This document shows, piece by piece, positions 43,958 to 52,720 of a stretch of 64,000 nucleotides of DNA. The position numbers and the translations under genes are program-made. The stretch is taken from contig CAVPFL010000002.1 in NCBI GenBank assembly GCA_963703745.1, positions 1,240,001 to 1,304,000 on the forward strand, given 5' to 3'. Every line of letters begins with the position of its first letter. Position 1 is the first letter of the stretch. The notes under the pieces were generated by a model. It saw nothing but the letters and a program-made list of their open reading frames with translations. It was not told the origin of the DNA and ran no database searches. The DNA is from AP-15 sp963703745. Its GTDB lineage: Bacteria > Pseudomonadota > Alphaproteobacteria > ATCC43930 > CGMCC-115725.

Positions 43958-44708
43958 ATGATCCGCACGACAGACATAATGTCAGGGAGTGAATATGAAC
44001 TGTTAACAAAATCTATCTACGAAGCACTTCTGCGCAGCGAAGGTGTAGAAACGATCACGGTAGAACACAACATCGAAATCGCTGGCCGCTCAGGGTGTAG
44101 TCACAGATCGACGTATTTTGGGCTTTCCGTCTTGGCGGAATTGAGTATCGCACTGCCATTGAGTACAAGCGTTATTCATCTTCTCTAGAAATTGTTCGCG
44201 TGCGTGATTTCTATGGTGCCTTGGCGGACATCGGTAATATACAGGGGATAGTGATTACAACAGTGCGATTTCAGGCAGGAGCGAAGCGATTTGCTGACTT
44301 CTATGGGATCAATTTGCTGGAACTGCGCACACCAACCGACGAGGATTGGGCAGGGAAATTCAAGAGATCCTTCTCACGATATATATTTTGGAATCCGAAA
44401 TAGTGAAAATTGGAGCCACGCTGTACGAACCGTGGCGACAAGCCAACAGCGAGAAATTGCCTGCGGGCTGGTCGCCCAAAATCGCGGGGATGAATCACGA
44501 CGTTGGTCTCGTCGATGCTAACGGGAACCTCGCACGCAGTATGAAGGAGATTCAAGAGGCACTGCCGCTGTACCAGTTTGAAAAGGAAGACCCCGAGAAA
44601 GTCTTTGTACACGCAATTCCTACGGAAGGTTTGTCTCGGGGTGTTCAAATGAACACGCCGCACATAACCGACGAATTGAGGCGCATAGATCGTCCCGACC
44701 CCACATGA
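43958..44708 (+). pseudogene. Mrr-like restriction endonuclease, two single-base frameshifts
   Basis: Three consecutive frames together make one 250-residue PD-(D/E)XK nuclease of the Mrr type. Frame one has MSGSEYELLTKSIYEALLRSEGVETITVEHNIEIAGRSG. Frame two, from about 44104, has IDVFWAFRLGG and TAIEYKRYSSS, supplying the D...ExK catalytic residues. Frame three, from about 44345, has LLTIYILESEIVKIGATLYEPWRQ to the stop at 44708. Each junction needs one added base (44101-44107 and the AAA at 44350-44352), and the total length then divides by three. Such nucleases attack modified or foreign DNA. Confidence 0.75.
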
Positions 44709-44714
44709 GTGACG

Positions 44715-44975
44715 ATGCCCGATCGCCTACCGCCGCCGCCCTTCTGGCGCAGTCGCTACTTCGCCGAGCAGGTCGTCAACAAGCCAGGACGCCAGATCGA
44801 CCCAGCCGAAATTTCAGCTACTCTAACGGCGCCGGCGCGGCGCGTGATCCAGCCCGACGGTCGTGTACGCCACTGGCGCTGGGTCGCTTCGCGGCGCCGC
44901 TGGCTGAGGGTGGTTACCCTAGCGGACGGGGTGACGGTGCATAATGCGTTTTGGGATAGGAGTTTCCGGCTATGA
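44715..44975 (+). CDS. Small DUF4258-like protein, putative toxin
   Basis: This 86-residue basic protein contains EQVVNKPGRQIDPAEISATL, VRHWRWVASRRRWLRVV and DGVTVHNAFWDRSF. It resembles DUF4258/RelE-fold small toxins that begin with a HxxxR-type helix and end in a VHNAF-like strand. A GTG at 44709 is also possible. Its stop overlaps the next ATG (ATGA). It is called a toxin from context and resemblance only. Confidence 0.55.
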   Translation: MPDRLPPPPFWRSRYFAEQVVNKPGRQIDPAEISATLTAPARRVIQPDGRVRHWRWVASRRRWLRVVTLADGVTVHNAFWDRSFRL

Positions 44976-45505
44976 CCAAGTCCCCGGTTGAATGGGAGCC
45001 GGTGCGCTATTGTCTTGATACGGACACGATGGCGATTGAGGTGCGTCCCTGGCCAGGCCAGCCCGGCGAGTCCGGAGAGGGAGAGGACGCCGGCCTCGAC
45101 CTCGTGATCCACTATTACCCCGGCGACGGCAAACCGTGGCTCTGGGAGATCGAGCATGCCTCGCAACACCCCGAGCACATTGCAGCGGCGCTCATCGAAT
45201 TACGGAGCAGACGGTCGGAACGGCACACGATCAAGGAAATAAAGGCTTTTGGACCGGAACATGCGCGCTTGCTTCTGAGCTTCGATGACGACCGCAGTCC
45301 CGAGTTCCACGATATGGTCGATTTGTCGTCAATGATTGCCCGCGGCGGTGTTTTTGAGCGGCTGAAAGACCCGAACATATTTCTCTCGGTGGAGATCGGG
45401 CCGGACCGCCGCGCGCTGATCTGGAGGATCGGCAAGCGCGAGAATGACGTCATCGTCGTGTCCGCCGACGAGCTTTGGCTGATGAAGCGACCCGTGGACT
45501 TTTGA
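44972..45505 (+). CDS. DUF2283-DUF2442 fusion-like protein, putative antitoxin
   Basis: This 177-residue protein has an N-terminal DUF2283-like unit (VRYCLDTDTMAIEVRPW, DLVIHYYPGDGKPWLWEIEHAS). A C-terminal DUF2442-like unit follows: HTIKEIKAFGPEHARLLLSFDD, VDLSSMIARGGVFERLKDPNIF and RRALIWRIG. Both units are found as partners of small toxins, and here they are joined in one chain. It overlaps the putative toxin gene by 4 nt, which supports a toxin-antitoxin reading. Confidence 0.6.
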   Translation: MTKSPVEWEPVRYCLDTDTMAIEVRPWPGQPGESGEGEDAGLDLVIHYYPGDGKPWLWEIEHASQHPEHIAAALIELRSRRSERHTIKEIKAFGPEHARLLLSFDDDRSPEFHDMVDLSSMIARGGVFERLKDPNIFLSVEIGPDRRALIWRIGKRENDVIVVSADELWLMKRPVDF

Positions 45506-45717
45506 ATAACGCCCCAACGGACAAACAAGCGGAAGCTCTGATCCGGGGGAGCTTTCAATTCGTCAACAACGATCGCTGCCCCTTAAGCCTTCGCATCAGG
45601 GTCTTAAGGGATGAAATCGTCGAGGTTGATTACTCCGTGACCCGCCTTATTCAGGAGGTGGCCTGCGGGCGGTGCCTGCACAAAATCAGAACGGGATGTC
45701 GTCGTCGAGATCGTTGA
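45502..45717 (+). CDS. Possible small gene overlapping the preceding stop
   Basis: TTG 45502 overlaps the TGA of the DUF2442-type gene (TTGA), the same start style as the phosphoesterase at 58886. The frame gives about 71 codons with a protein-like middle (FQFVNNDRCPLSLRIRVLRDEIVEVDY), but it runs 30 bases into the 3' end of ssb. I recognise no family. Confidence 0.3.
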   Translation: MNNAPTDKQAEALIRGSFQFVNNDRCPLSLRIRVLRDEIVEVDYSVTRLIQEVACGRCLHKIRTGCRRRDR

Positions 45718-46192
45718 CCGGGGTGCGGGCGCGGACCGGTGCCACCGCGGCTCCCGCAGGCTCGTCGCCGAAGCCGCCGCCGGCATAACCTTCGTCGTAG
45801 CCGCCTTCCACCGGCGGGCCGCCGGCGCCGCGGGCGCCCCCTGCCCCATCCAGCATCGTCAGCTCGCCGCGGAAGCGGTTCAGCACGATCTCGGTCGTGT
45901 AGCGCTCCTGGCCGCCCTGATCGGTCCATTTGCGGGTCTGCAACGCGCCCTCGAGATAAACCTTTGAGCCCTTCTTCAGGTACTTCTCGGCGATCTCGGC
46001 AAGCCGCTCGTTGAAGATCACGACGCGGTGCCATTCGGTCTTCTCCTTGCGCTCGCCGGACACCCGGTCGCGCCAGCTCTCCGAGGTGGCGACCGCCAGA
46101 TTGGCGACGCGGTTGCCATCTTGCATCGAGCGGATCTCGGGGTCGCGCCCGAGGTTGCCGACCAAGATCACCTTGTTGACGCTGCCTGCCAT
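45686..46192 (-). CDS. ssb: Single-stranded DNA-binding protein
   Basis: This OB-fold SSB of 168 residues starts MAGSVNKVILVGNLGRDPEIR and has the core segments WRDRVSGERKEKTEWHRVVIF and YLKKGSKVYLEGALQTRKW. The linker is Gly-rich, and the acidic tip is DLDDDIPF, used to recruit replication and repair partners. It lies near uvrA, as in many proteobacteria, but an HtrA-like and an MFS gene intervene here. Confidence 0.97.
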   Translation of the reverse strand: MAGSVNKVILVGNLGRDPEIRSMQDGNRVANLAVATSESWRDRVSGERKEKTEWHRVVIFNERLAEIAEKYLKKGSKVYLEGALQTRKWTDQGGQERYTTEIVLNRFRGELTMLDGAGGARGAGGPPVEGGYDEGYAGGGFGDEPAGAAVAPVRARTPVNDLDDDIPF

Positions 46193-46310
46193 GGGGTCAC
46201 CGCACGCTCGTGGTCATCAGATATGCGCATCTTATCAGATGCCCCGGATGTTCCTACTTTATTCTTATCCGAGCCCAACCCGAAATGTCAGTCGTGAAGC
46301 CAAGCGATCA

Positions 46311-46431
46311 TCCCGTCATTCCCGCGAAAGCGGGAATCCAAGGCCACGAGGCCCTGTGCAGGCGGCTCCCGGGTCAAGCCCGGGGCAGGTCCTGGACCCC
46401 CGCCTTCGCGGGGGTGACGATAACGCTTCGA
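46311..46431. repeat. REP-like inverted pair with central GC palindrome
   Basis: CCCGTCATTCCCGCGAAAGC (from 46312) and CCCCGCCTTCGCGGGGGTGA (about 46398-46417) are inverted relatives of the 16.3 kb family. Between them lies CCCGGGTCAAGCCCGGGG (46368-46385), another palindrome. The unit separates the divergent ssb and HtrA-like genes. Confidence 0.8.
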
Positions 46432-46476
46432 GGCGTAACAATTCCTTCGGGCGGGCTCTAACGGACGAATCCGCAC

Positions 46477-47505
46477 ATGACTTATCTCACTCCCGTTTAC
46501 GATCCCATCGGCGACAGGGAGCCCAACTCCGCTGCGGCCTCGATCTCTCCCGCCTCGGCCGAGGATCTGGTGCTGCTCGACGCCTATTCGCGCGCCGTGA
46601 TCGGTGCCGTCGACCGCGTCGGCCCGGCGGTCCTTCACCTGCAGATCAGCGGCGTCAAGGACGGCTCGGGCGCCGCCGGGTCGGGTGTCGTCTTCACCCC
46701 CGACGCCTATGTGCTGACCAACAGCCATGTCGTCAACGGTGCCCGCAAGATCCAGGCGACATTTCCCGACGGGCGCAGCCTCGCGGCGAATCCGGTCGGC
46801 GACGATCCCGATACCGATCTTGCCGTGTTGCGTCTCGAAGGCGACACCCCGACCTTCGCCCGGGTCGGCGATTCGCGCCGGCTGCGGGTCGGCCAGCTCG
46901 TCGTCGCGATCGGCAACCCGTTCGGCTTTCAATGCACGGTGACCGCCGGTGTCGTCAGCGCCCTCGGCCGCTCGTTGCGCACCCGCTCCGGCCGGCTGAT
47001 CGACAGCGTGATCCAGACCGACGCCGCACTTAACCCGGGGAATTCCGGCGGGCCGCTCGTCACCGCGTCGGGCGAGGTCGTCGGCATCAACACCGCGATC
47101 ATCGGCATGGCGCAAGGCATCTGCTTCTCGATCTCGGCAGCCACGGTCGAATTCGTCGCCTCGCGGCTGATCCGCGATGGCCGGGTGCGCCGCTGCTATA
47201 TCGGCGTCGCTGGGCAGAGCGTGCCGTTGCCCCGCCGGACCGTGCGTTTCCACGAGCTCGCCCGCGAGACCGGGGTGCGCGTCCAGTCGACCGCCTCCGA
47301 CGGTGCCGCGCGTGCGGCCGGGATGCTGAGCGGCGACATCATCGTCGCGGTCGACGGTGTGGCGGTCGGCGATGTCGACGAATTGCACCGGCTGATGACC
47401 GAGGAGCGCGTCGGCAAACCGGTGCCGATGACCGTGCTGCGCCTGACGCATAAGCTCGAAATCACCGTGACACCGCGCGAATCCGCGCCGCGCCCAGCCG
47501 TCTGA
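46477..47505 (+). CDS. HtrA/DegP-like serine protease without an evident signal peptide
   Basis: This S1C-type trypsin-like protease of 342 residues has the triad His84 (TNSHVV), Asp114 (DTDLAV) and Ser190 (NPGNSGGPL). One PDZ domain follows (about 245-330, AARAAGMLSGDIIVAVDGVAVGDVDEL). Unlike DegP or DegS, the N-terminus (MTYLTPVYDPIGDREPNSAA) has no hydrophobic segment, so it may act in the cytoplasm or the start may be misread. There is only one PDZ, as in DegS. Confidence 0.88.
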   Translation: MTYLTPVYDPIGDREPNSAAASISPASAEDLVLLDAYSRAVIGAVDRVGPAVLHLQISGVKDGSGAAGSGVVFTPDAYVLTNSHVVNGARKIQATFPDGRSLAANPVGDDPDTDLAVLRLEGDTPTFARVGDSRRLRVGQLVVAIGNPFGFQCTVTAGVVSALGRSLRTRSGRLIDSVIQTDAALNPGNSGGPLVTASGEVVGINTAIIGMAQGICFSISAATVEFVASRLIRDGRVRRCYIGVAGQSVPLPRRTVRFHELARETGVRVQSTASDGAARAAGMLSGDIIVAVDGVAVGDVDELHRLMTEERVGKPVPMTVLRLTHKLEITVTPRESAPRPAV

Positions 47506-47567
47506 TCCCGTATGGACCGCGGGCGTCCCGCCCGCATGCGGGCCAGAGGCCCGCGGTCCGTTCGCCT

Positions 47568-48953
47568 TTACTCCGCCGCGATGTGGCCGAGCGCCACCGG
47601 TCGGCCATGCGTCTCGACCCCGAGAAAAGCGAAGGCGAGCGCCACCACGACCATCGTCGCGCTGAGGAACACGAAGGCGGGGAACACCGCATCCGCCGTC
47701 GCCTTTGGCGCGATGATGTTGTCGCTGCCGGCGAGCACGGCCAAGGCGAGCGGGCCGAGGATCTTGCCGACGCCGTTGGCGGCCTGGCCGAGGCCCGACG
47801 AACGCGAGCCGAGGCTCACGCCATACTGCTCGACCGTATAGGGTGCCAGGTTCGAGAAACCGCCCTCGGCAAAGAAAGCCGCCGTTGCCGTCAGGATCAC
47901 AAAGACCGGGAAGCCGCCGAGCAAAGCCCCGCTGAAATAGCCGGCGAAGCCGAGCGCCACAGCGGCGAGCAAACCAAAGGTAGCGCCGAGCGACTGCCGA
48001 CCCATCATCGGCGCGATGAAGGAGACCAGGATCTTCCCGGTAACACCCGATGCCGAGATGATCAGAAAATACTTGGCGGCCTGCGCCGGGTTGAGTTGCA
48101 GCGCCATCGCGATGATCGTCGGCCCCCAAAGAATGTAGCCGTAGACGGCCGTAGACGAGCCGCCCCAAATCAGCACCGTCTGCCAGAACAGCCGAGGGTT
48201 GTGATAGAGCTCGGCGAGATTGGCGCGCGGCTGGGCGGTCGGCCGCACGGTCGGCAGCGGCACGTCCTCGCGCGGCCGGCCGAGCGCCTTTGCCACTTCG
48301 TCGCGCGCCTCGCGGAAACGACCCTTCGCCGTCAGCCAACGCGCCAATTCCGGGACAAAGGCCCAGACCAAGAGGCCGACGACGATCGCCACAAACCCGG
48401 TCATTGCGACGCCGCGCCAGCCAAACGCCTGCAGCAGAAGTGCGGAGGTGAATGTCGCCAACAAGGTTCCGGCGCTCGCGAATACGACAAAGAAGCTGGT
48501 AATGCCGGTGCGCCACCGCGTCGGGGTCTGCTCGACGACCATCGGCAACACCGGGGTGACGCCGGCGGCAAGACCAAAGCCCACCAGAAAGCGCAGCACC
48601 GCGAGCCCGATCCACGCGCCCGTTGGCAACAATCCGATGGAGCCGGCGCAGATGCCGCAAATCAATGTCCCAACGACCGACAGCGTCTTGCGTCCGAACA
48701 CATCGCCGAACGATCCCGAGACCAGGGAGCCCACAATGGCTCCGACACCAGCGCCATAGAGGATCACCGCTCCCTGACCATAGGTCAGATGCCATTCCGG
48801 GCCGATCGCCGACATCACGAACGCGATCAGGAAAAAGTCGAAAAAATCGAGGACGAGAACCGCCGCCACGATCGCGAAACTCACCCAGTAGCGGGCGTTG
48901 AGCGGCGCGTCGTCATACATCGCCAAAAGTGCTTCGGAGGTCTGCGCGGCCAT
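47568..48953 (-). CDS. MFS transporter, sugar/aromatic-acid symporter-like
   Basis: This 461-residue twelve-helix major facilitator has the motif-A loop SGSFGDVFGRKTLS after helix 2 and FLVGFGLAAGVTPVLP in helix 4. A long central cytoplasmic loop (LTAKGRFREARDEVAKALGR) is typical of the sugar-porter/AAHS branches. ATG 48953 has GGGAGGGACGG just upstream; the in-frame extension to 49142 is not protein-like. The substrate is unknown. Confidence 0.88.
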   Translation of the reverse strand: MAAQTSEALLAMYDDAPLNARYWVSFAIVAAVLVLDFFDFFLIAFVMSAIGPEWHLTYGQGAVILYGAGVGAIVGSLVSGSFGDVFGRKTLSVVGTLICGICAGSIGLLPTGAWIGLAVLRFLVGFGLAAGVTPVLPMVVEQTPTRWRTGITSFFVVFASAGTLLATFTSALLLQAFGWRGVAMTGFVAIVVGLLVWAFVPELARWLTAKGRFREARDEVAKALGRPREDVPLPTVRPTAQPRANLAELYHNPRLFWQTVLIWGGSSTAVYGYILWGPTIIAMALQLNPAQAAKYFLIISASGVTGKILVSFIAPMMGRQSLGATFGLLAAVALGFAGYFSGALLGGFPVFVILTATAAFFAEGGFSNLAPYTVEQYGVSLGSRSSGLGQAANGVGKILGPLALAVLAGSDNIIAPKATADAVFPAFVFLSATMVVVALAFAFLGVETHGRPVALGHIAAE

Positions 48954-49551
48954 CCGTCCCTCCCCGCGGTACCGCCCCGGGGCGGACACCCGCCATGGGC
49001 GAATCGGCGTCACATTTCGCTCGCGAAGTATCTTCTGGAGACTGGGGACCGTCAACGACGGCCCGCCGACACGCACGCCAGCTGGGCCGCCTCCTACGAG
49101 GCGGTCGGATGTCTCACCATAATGGAGCGCTTGCTGACCCACCCTGTTACTCCCCTGTTAGCCGGATTCGGCCCCCCCCTGCAAGGGGCAGAAACGCCCC
49201 CTGCTGGATTGCCCAGGGCAGGTCTCGTAAGTATCTGACATGGCATGTTTTATTGGCGGTGGACCCGTCGATTCTCGGGGCGGATTCGAATTTTCGCCCT
49301 GTTTTCGCCCGTTTACAGGGGGCGGGGCCGCCGCCCCTCACCCTCCCGCTTCGCGGGCCCCTCCCTCTCCCCGCTGACGCAGGGCGAGGGGCTGCACCAG
49401 CCGACTCCCTCGCCCTCCCCGGGCTATCAGCCGCACGCGGGGTAGGGATGTTATCCCGGACCGTCATTCCGCTCGTTCGCCCGGGGATGCGGGGAGAGGG
49501 TCGGGGTGAGCGGGTGGTGGCGCTACAGGCGGCGGCGCGATAAAATTCGGC
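48954..49551. other. 600-bp gap before uvrA with GC-rich repeat
   Basis: I see no supported gene here. At about 49336-49395 there is a CCCTCACCCTCCCGCTTCGC-type element followed by a CTCTCCCCGC stretch, with GGGGATGCGGGGAGAGGGTC near 49484-49503 as its inverted counterpart. This is another intergenic repeat family, related to 62590-62730. The long plus- and minus-strand frames here are compositional artefacts. Confidence 0.6.
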
Positions 49552-52407
49552 ATGCAGCAGCAGATCCGGATCCGCGGGGCGCGGGAGCACAATCTCAAGA
49601 ACATCGATGTCGATTTGCCGCGCGACAGCCTGGTGGTGATCACCGGCCTGTCGGGGTCGGGGAAGTCCTCGCTCGCCTTCGATACGATCTATGCCGAGGG
49701 TCAGCGCCGCTATGTCGAGAGCCTGTCGGCCTACGCCCGGCAGTTCCTCGAATTGATGCAGAAGCCCGAGGTCGAATTGATCGAGGGTCTGTCGCCGGCG
49801 ATCTCGATCGAGCAGAAGACGACCTCGCGCAACCCGCGCTCGACGGTCGGCACGGTGACCGAGATCTACGACTACATGCGGCTCTTGTGGGCGCGGGTCG
49901 GGGTGCCCTACTCGCCGGCGACCGGGTTGCCCATCGTCAGCCAGACCGTCTCGCAGATGGTCGACCGGGTGCTGGCGATGCCGCAGCGCACCCGGCTCTA
50001 CCTGCTCGCCCCGATCGCGCGCGGCCGCAAAGGCGAATACCGCAAGGAGCTCGCCGACCTGCAGAAGCGCGGCTTTCAGCGGGTCAAGATCGACGGCAAG
50101 ATGATGGAGCTGGACGAGGTTCGCCCCCTCAACAAAAACATCAAGCACGACATCGAAATCGTCGTCGACCGCATCATCGTCGATGGCGATCTCGGCAACA
50201 GGCTCGCCAATTCTTTCGAGACGGCACTCGATCTGGCCGACGGGATCGCGATCACCGAAGACGCCGATTCGGGAGAGCAAACCATCTTCTCGGCAAAGTT
50301 CGCCTGCCCGGTCTCGGGGTTCACGATCCCCGAGATCGAGCCGCGGCTCTTTTCCTTCAACAACCCGTTCGGCGCCTGCCCGGCGTGCGACGGGCTCGGC
50401 ACCAAACTCTATTTCGACCCCGACCTGGTCGTGCACGAAACCACGCGCAGCCTCGCCGAGGGGGCGGTCAGCCCGTGGTCGCATTCATCCTCGCAGTATT
50501 ACACGCAGACCCTCGAGAGCATCGCCCGGCACTTCCGCCAGAGCATGCACACGCCGTGGGACGAATTGCCGGAAAAGATGCGGCGAACGATCCTCTCCGG
50601 CTCGGGCGGCGAGCCGATCAAGATGACCTATGACGACGGGCTGCGGAAATACACGACCGACCGGCCGTTCGAGGGTGTCTTGCCGAATATGGAGCGGCGC
50701 TTCCGCGAGACCGACAGCGCCTGGGTCAAGGAGGAGCTCGGCCGCTACCAGAGCTCGAAGACCTGCGAGGTGTGCGGCGGCGACCGGCTCAAACCCGAGG
50801 CGCTGGCTGTCAAGATCGCCGGCAAGCACATCAGCCAGATCGCGGCTCTGGGGATCGCCGAAGCCGGGGTCTGGTTCTCCGGCATCGACGCACAGCTGAC
50901 CCCGAGCCAGCAGGAGATCGCCCAGCGCATCCTGAAGGAGATCAACGAACGCCTCGGCTTTTTGAAGAATGTCGGGCTCGAATACCTGACCCTATCGCGG
51001 GCCTCGGGCACCTTGTCCGGCGGCGAGAGCCAGCGCATCAGGCTCGCCTCGCAGATCGGCTCGGGGCTGACCGGGGTGCTCTATGTCCTCGACGAGCCGT
51101 CTATCGGGTTGCACCAGCGCGACAACGGGCGCTTGCTTGAGACCCTGAAGCGGCTGCGGGATCTCGGCAACACGGTCATCGTCGTCGAGCACGACGAGGA
51201 GGCGATCCGCACCGCCGATTGGGTCATCGATATGGGGCCGGGTGCGGGCGTCCATGGTGGGCATCTGGTCGCCGAGGGGGCGCCCGAGGCGATCATGGCG
51301 AGCCCCGACAGCATCACCGGGCAGTATCTGACCGGCAAACGCCAGATCTCGATCCCGCTGATCCGCCGCATCGGCCACCCCGGCCAGATCCTCTCGGTGG
51401 TCGATGCCCGCGGCAACAATCTGAAGGGCATCACCGCCGAATTCCCGCTCGGCACCTTCTGCGTTGTGACCGGCGTCTCGGGCGGCGGCAAGTCGACCCT
51501 GATCGTCGAGACCCTGTACAAGGCGCTCGCCAAGCGGCTCAACAATGCACGCGAGCAGGCCGCTCCGCATGGCGGGCTCGAAGGGGTCGAGTTTCTCGAC
51601 AAAATCGTCGACATCGACCAGTCGCCGATCGGCCGGACCCCGCGCTCGAACCCGGCGACCTATACCGGCTGCTTCACGCCGATCCGCGACTGGTTTACCG
51701 GGCTCCCCGAGGCGAAGTCGCGCGGCTATCTGCCGGGCCGCTTCTCGTTCAACGTCAAAGGCGGGCGCTGCGAGGCCTGCCAGGGCGACGGCGTCATCAA
51801 GATCGAGATGCACTTTCTGCCGGACGTCTATGTCCAGTGCAACGTCTGCAAAGGAAGGCGCTACAACCGCGAGACCCTGGAGGTACTGTTCCGCGGCAAG
51901 AGTATCGCCGACGTGCTCGACATGACGGTCGACGAGGGTGCCGATTTCTTCCGTGCGGTGCCGTCGATCCGGGACAAGCTCTTGACCCTGCAGCAGGTCG
52001 GGCTCGGCTACATCCATATCGGCCAGCCGGCGACGACTTTGTCGGGCGGCGAGGCGCAGCGCGTCAAACTCGCCAAGGAATTGTCGCGGCGGGCCACCGG
52101 CCGCACCCTCTATATCCTCGACGAGCCGACCACCGGATTGCATTTCGACGACGTCCGAAAGCTCCTCGAGGTATTGCACGCGCTGGTCGAGACCGGCAAC
52201 ACGGTGCTGGTCATCGAGCACAACCTCGAAGTCATCAAGACCGCCGACTGGATCATCGACCTTGGCCCCGAAGGCGGCGATGCCGGTGGCCATATCGTCG
52301 CCACCGGTACTCCGGAGGATATTGCTTCGAGCGAGGCGAGCTACACCGGGCAACATCTGCGGCCCTATCTCGCTCGCCGCACAACGCGCCGCCGCCGCGC
52401 GGGGTGA
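49552..52407 (+). CDS. uvrA: Excinuclease ABC subunit A
   Basis: This damage-recognition ATPase of nucleotide excision repair is 951 residues, the normal length. It has the first Walker A GLSGSGKSSLAFDT (about 33-46), the UvrB-binding region with IEGLSPAISIEQKTTSRNPRS, zinc site one CPACDGLG, and signature one LSGGESQRIRLA. The second Walker A is GVSGGGKSTL (about 640-650), followed by the large zinc site CEACQGDG...CNVCKGRRYN, signature two LSGGEAQRVKLA and Walker B ILDEPTTGLHFDD. No frameshift is seen. Confidence 0.98.
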   Translation: MQQQIRIRGAREHNLKNIDVDLPRDSLVVITGLSGSGKSSLAFDTIYAEGQRRYVESLSAYARQFLELMQKPEVELIEGLSPAISIEQKTTSRNPRSTVGTVTEIYDYMRLLWARVGVPYSPATGLPIVSQTVSQMVDRVLAMPQRTRLYLLAPIARGRKGEYRKELADLQKRGFQRVKIDGKMMELDEVRPLNKNIKHDIEIVVDRIIVDGDLGNRLANSFETALDLADGIAITEDADSGEQTIFSAKFACPVSGFTIPEIEPRLFSFNNPFGACPACDGLGTKLYFDPDLVVHETTRSLAEGAVSPWSHSSSQYYTQTLESIARHFRQSMHTPWDELPEKMRRTILSGSGGEPIKMTYDDGLRKYTTDRPFEGVLPNMERRFRETDSAWVKEELGRYQSSKTCEVCGGDRLKPEALAVKIAGKHISQIAALGIAEAGVWFSGIDAQLTPSQQEIAQRILKEINERLGFLKNVGLEYLTLSRASGTLSGGESQRIRLASQIGSGLTGVLYVLDEPSIGLHQRDNGRLLETLKRLRDLGNTVIVVEHDEEAIRTADWVIDMGPGAGVHGGHLVAEGAPEAIMASPDSITGQYLTGKRQISIPLIRRIGHPGQILSVVDARGNNLKGITAEFPLGTFCVVTGVSGGGKSTLIVETLYKALAKRLNNAREQAAPHGGLEGVEFLDKIVDIDQSPIGRTPRSNPATYTGCFTPIRDWFTGLPEAKSRGYLPGRFSFNVKGGRCEACQGDGVIKIEMHFLPDVYVQCNVCKGRRYNRETLEVLFRGKSIADVLDMTVDEGADFFRAVPSIRDKLLTLQQVGLGYIHIGQPATTLSGGEAQRVKLAKELSRRATGRTLYILDEPTTGLHFDDVRKLLEVLHALVETGNTVLVIEHNLEVIKTADWIIDLGPEGGDAGGHIVATGTPEDIASSEASYTGQHLRPYLARRTTRRRRAG

Positions 52408-52417
52408 CGGGCCAGGT

Positions 52418-52720
52418 GTGAACCCGACGCGCAAACGGGTGATCGAGGAATTGCGGCGTATGGTGCTCGCGGCACTCGGCGAGCATGATGCCGCGGTATG
52501 GCTGTTCGGCTCCTGCGCCCGTGGCGATGTGCTCCAGCACAGCGACATCGACATCGCGATCCTGCCGCGGGACGAATTGCCCTCCGGCTTCTTCTCCGAT
52601 CTGGCGGAGAGCGTGGAGGAAAGCTCTATTCCTTACGATGTAGATATCGTCGACCTGCGTAGCGCTGCGCCGAGCCTGATCGACGAGGTTCGTCGCGAGG
52701 GCGTGAAATGGAAAGGCTAG
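52418..52720 (+). CDS. mntA: MntA-like minimal nucleotidyltransferase (antitoxin)
   Basis: This 100-residue minimal nucleotidyltransferase starts at GTG 52418. The active site is WLFGSCARGDVLQHSDIDIAIL, with GS at 31-32 and the metal Asp pair at 43 and 45. In HEPN-MNT systems this enzyme AMPylates and silences the HEPN RNase. The gene overlaps the HEPN gene by 13 nt and precedes it, starting 11 bp after uvrA. Confidence 0.9.
   Translation: MNPTRKRVIEELRRMVLAALGEHDAAVWLFGSCARGDVLQHSDIDIAILPRDELPSGFFSDLAESVEESSIPYDVDIVDLRSAAPSLIDEVRREGVKWKG

Noticed and set aside
46288..48795. 835-codon minus-strand open frame
   Set aside because: It runs antisense through the HtrA-like gene, in another frame through the MFS gene, and through a REP repeat. 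It has no domain resemblance and is typical of GC-rich antisense frames.
47583..49238. 551-codon plus-strand open frame opposite the MFS gene
   Set aside because: Composition is rich in Arg, His, Gln and Asp with no motif. It mirrors a well supported transporter.
52262..52417. Upstream extension of the MNT gene
   Set aside because: It overlaps the end of uvrA in another frame; the NTase domain starts cleanly at GTG 52418.
50992..52554. 520-codon minus-strand frame opposite uvrA
   Set aside because: It is antisense to the highly conserved C-terminal half of UvrA and is not protein-like.
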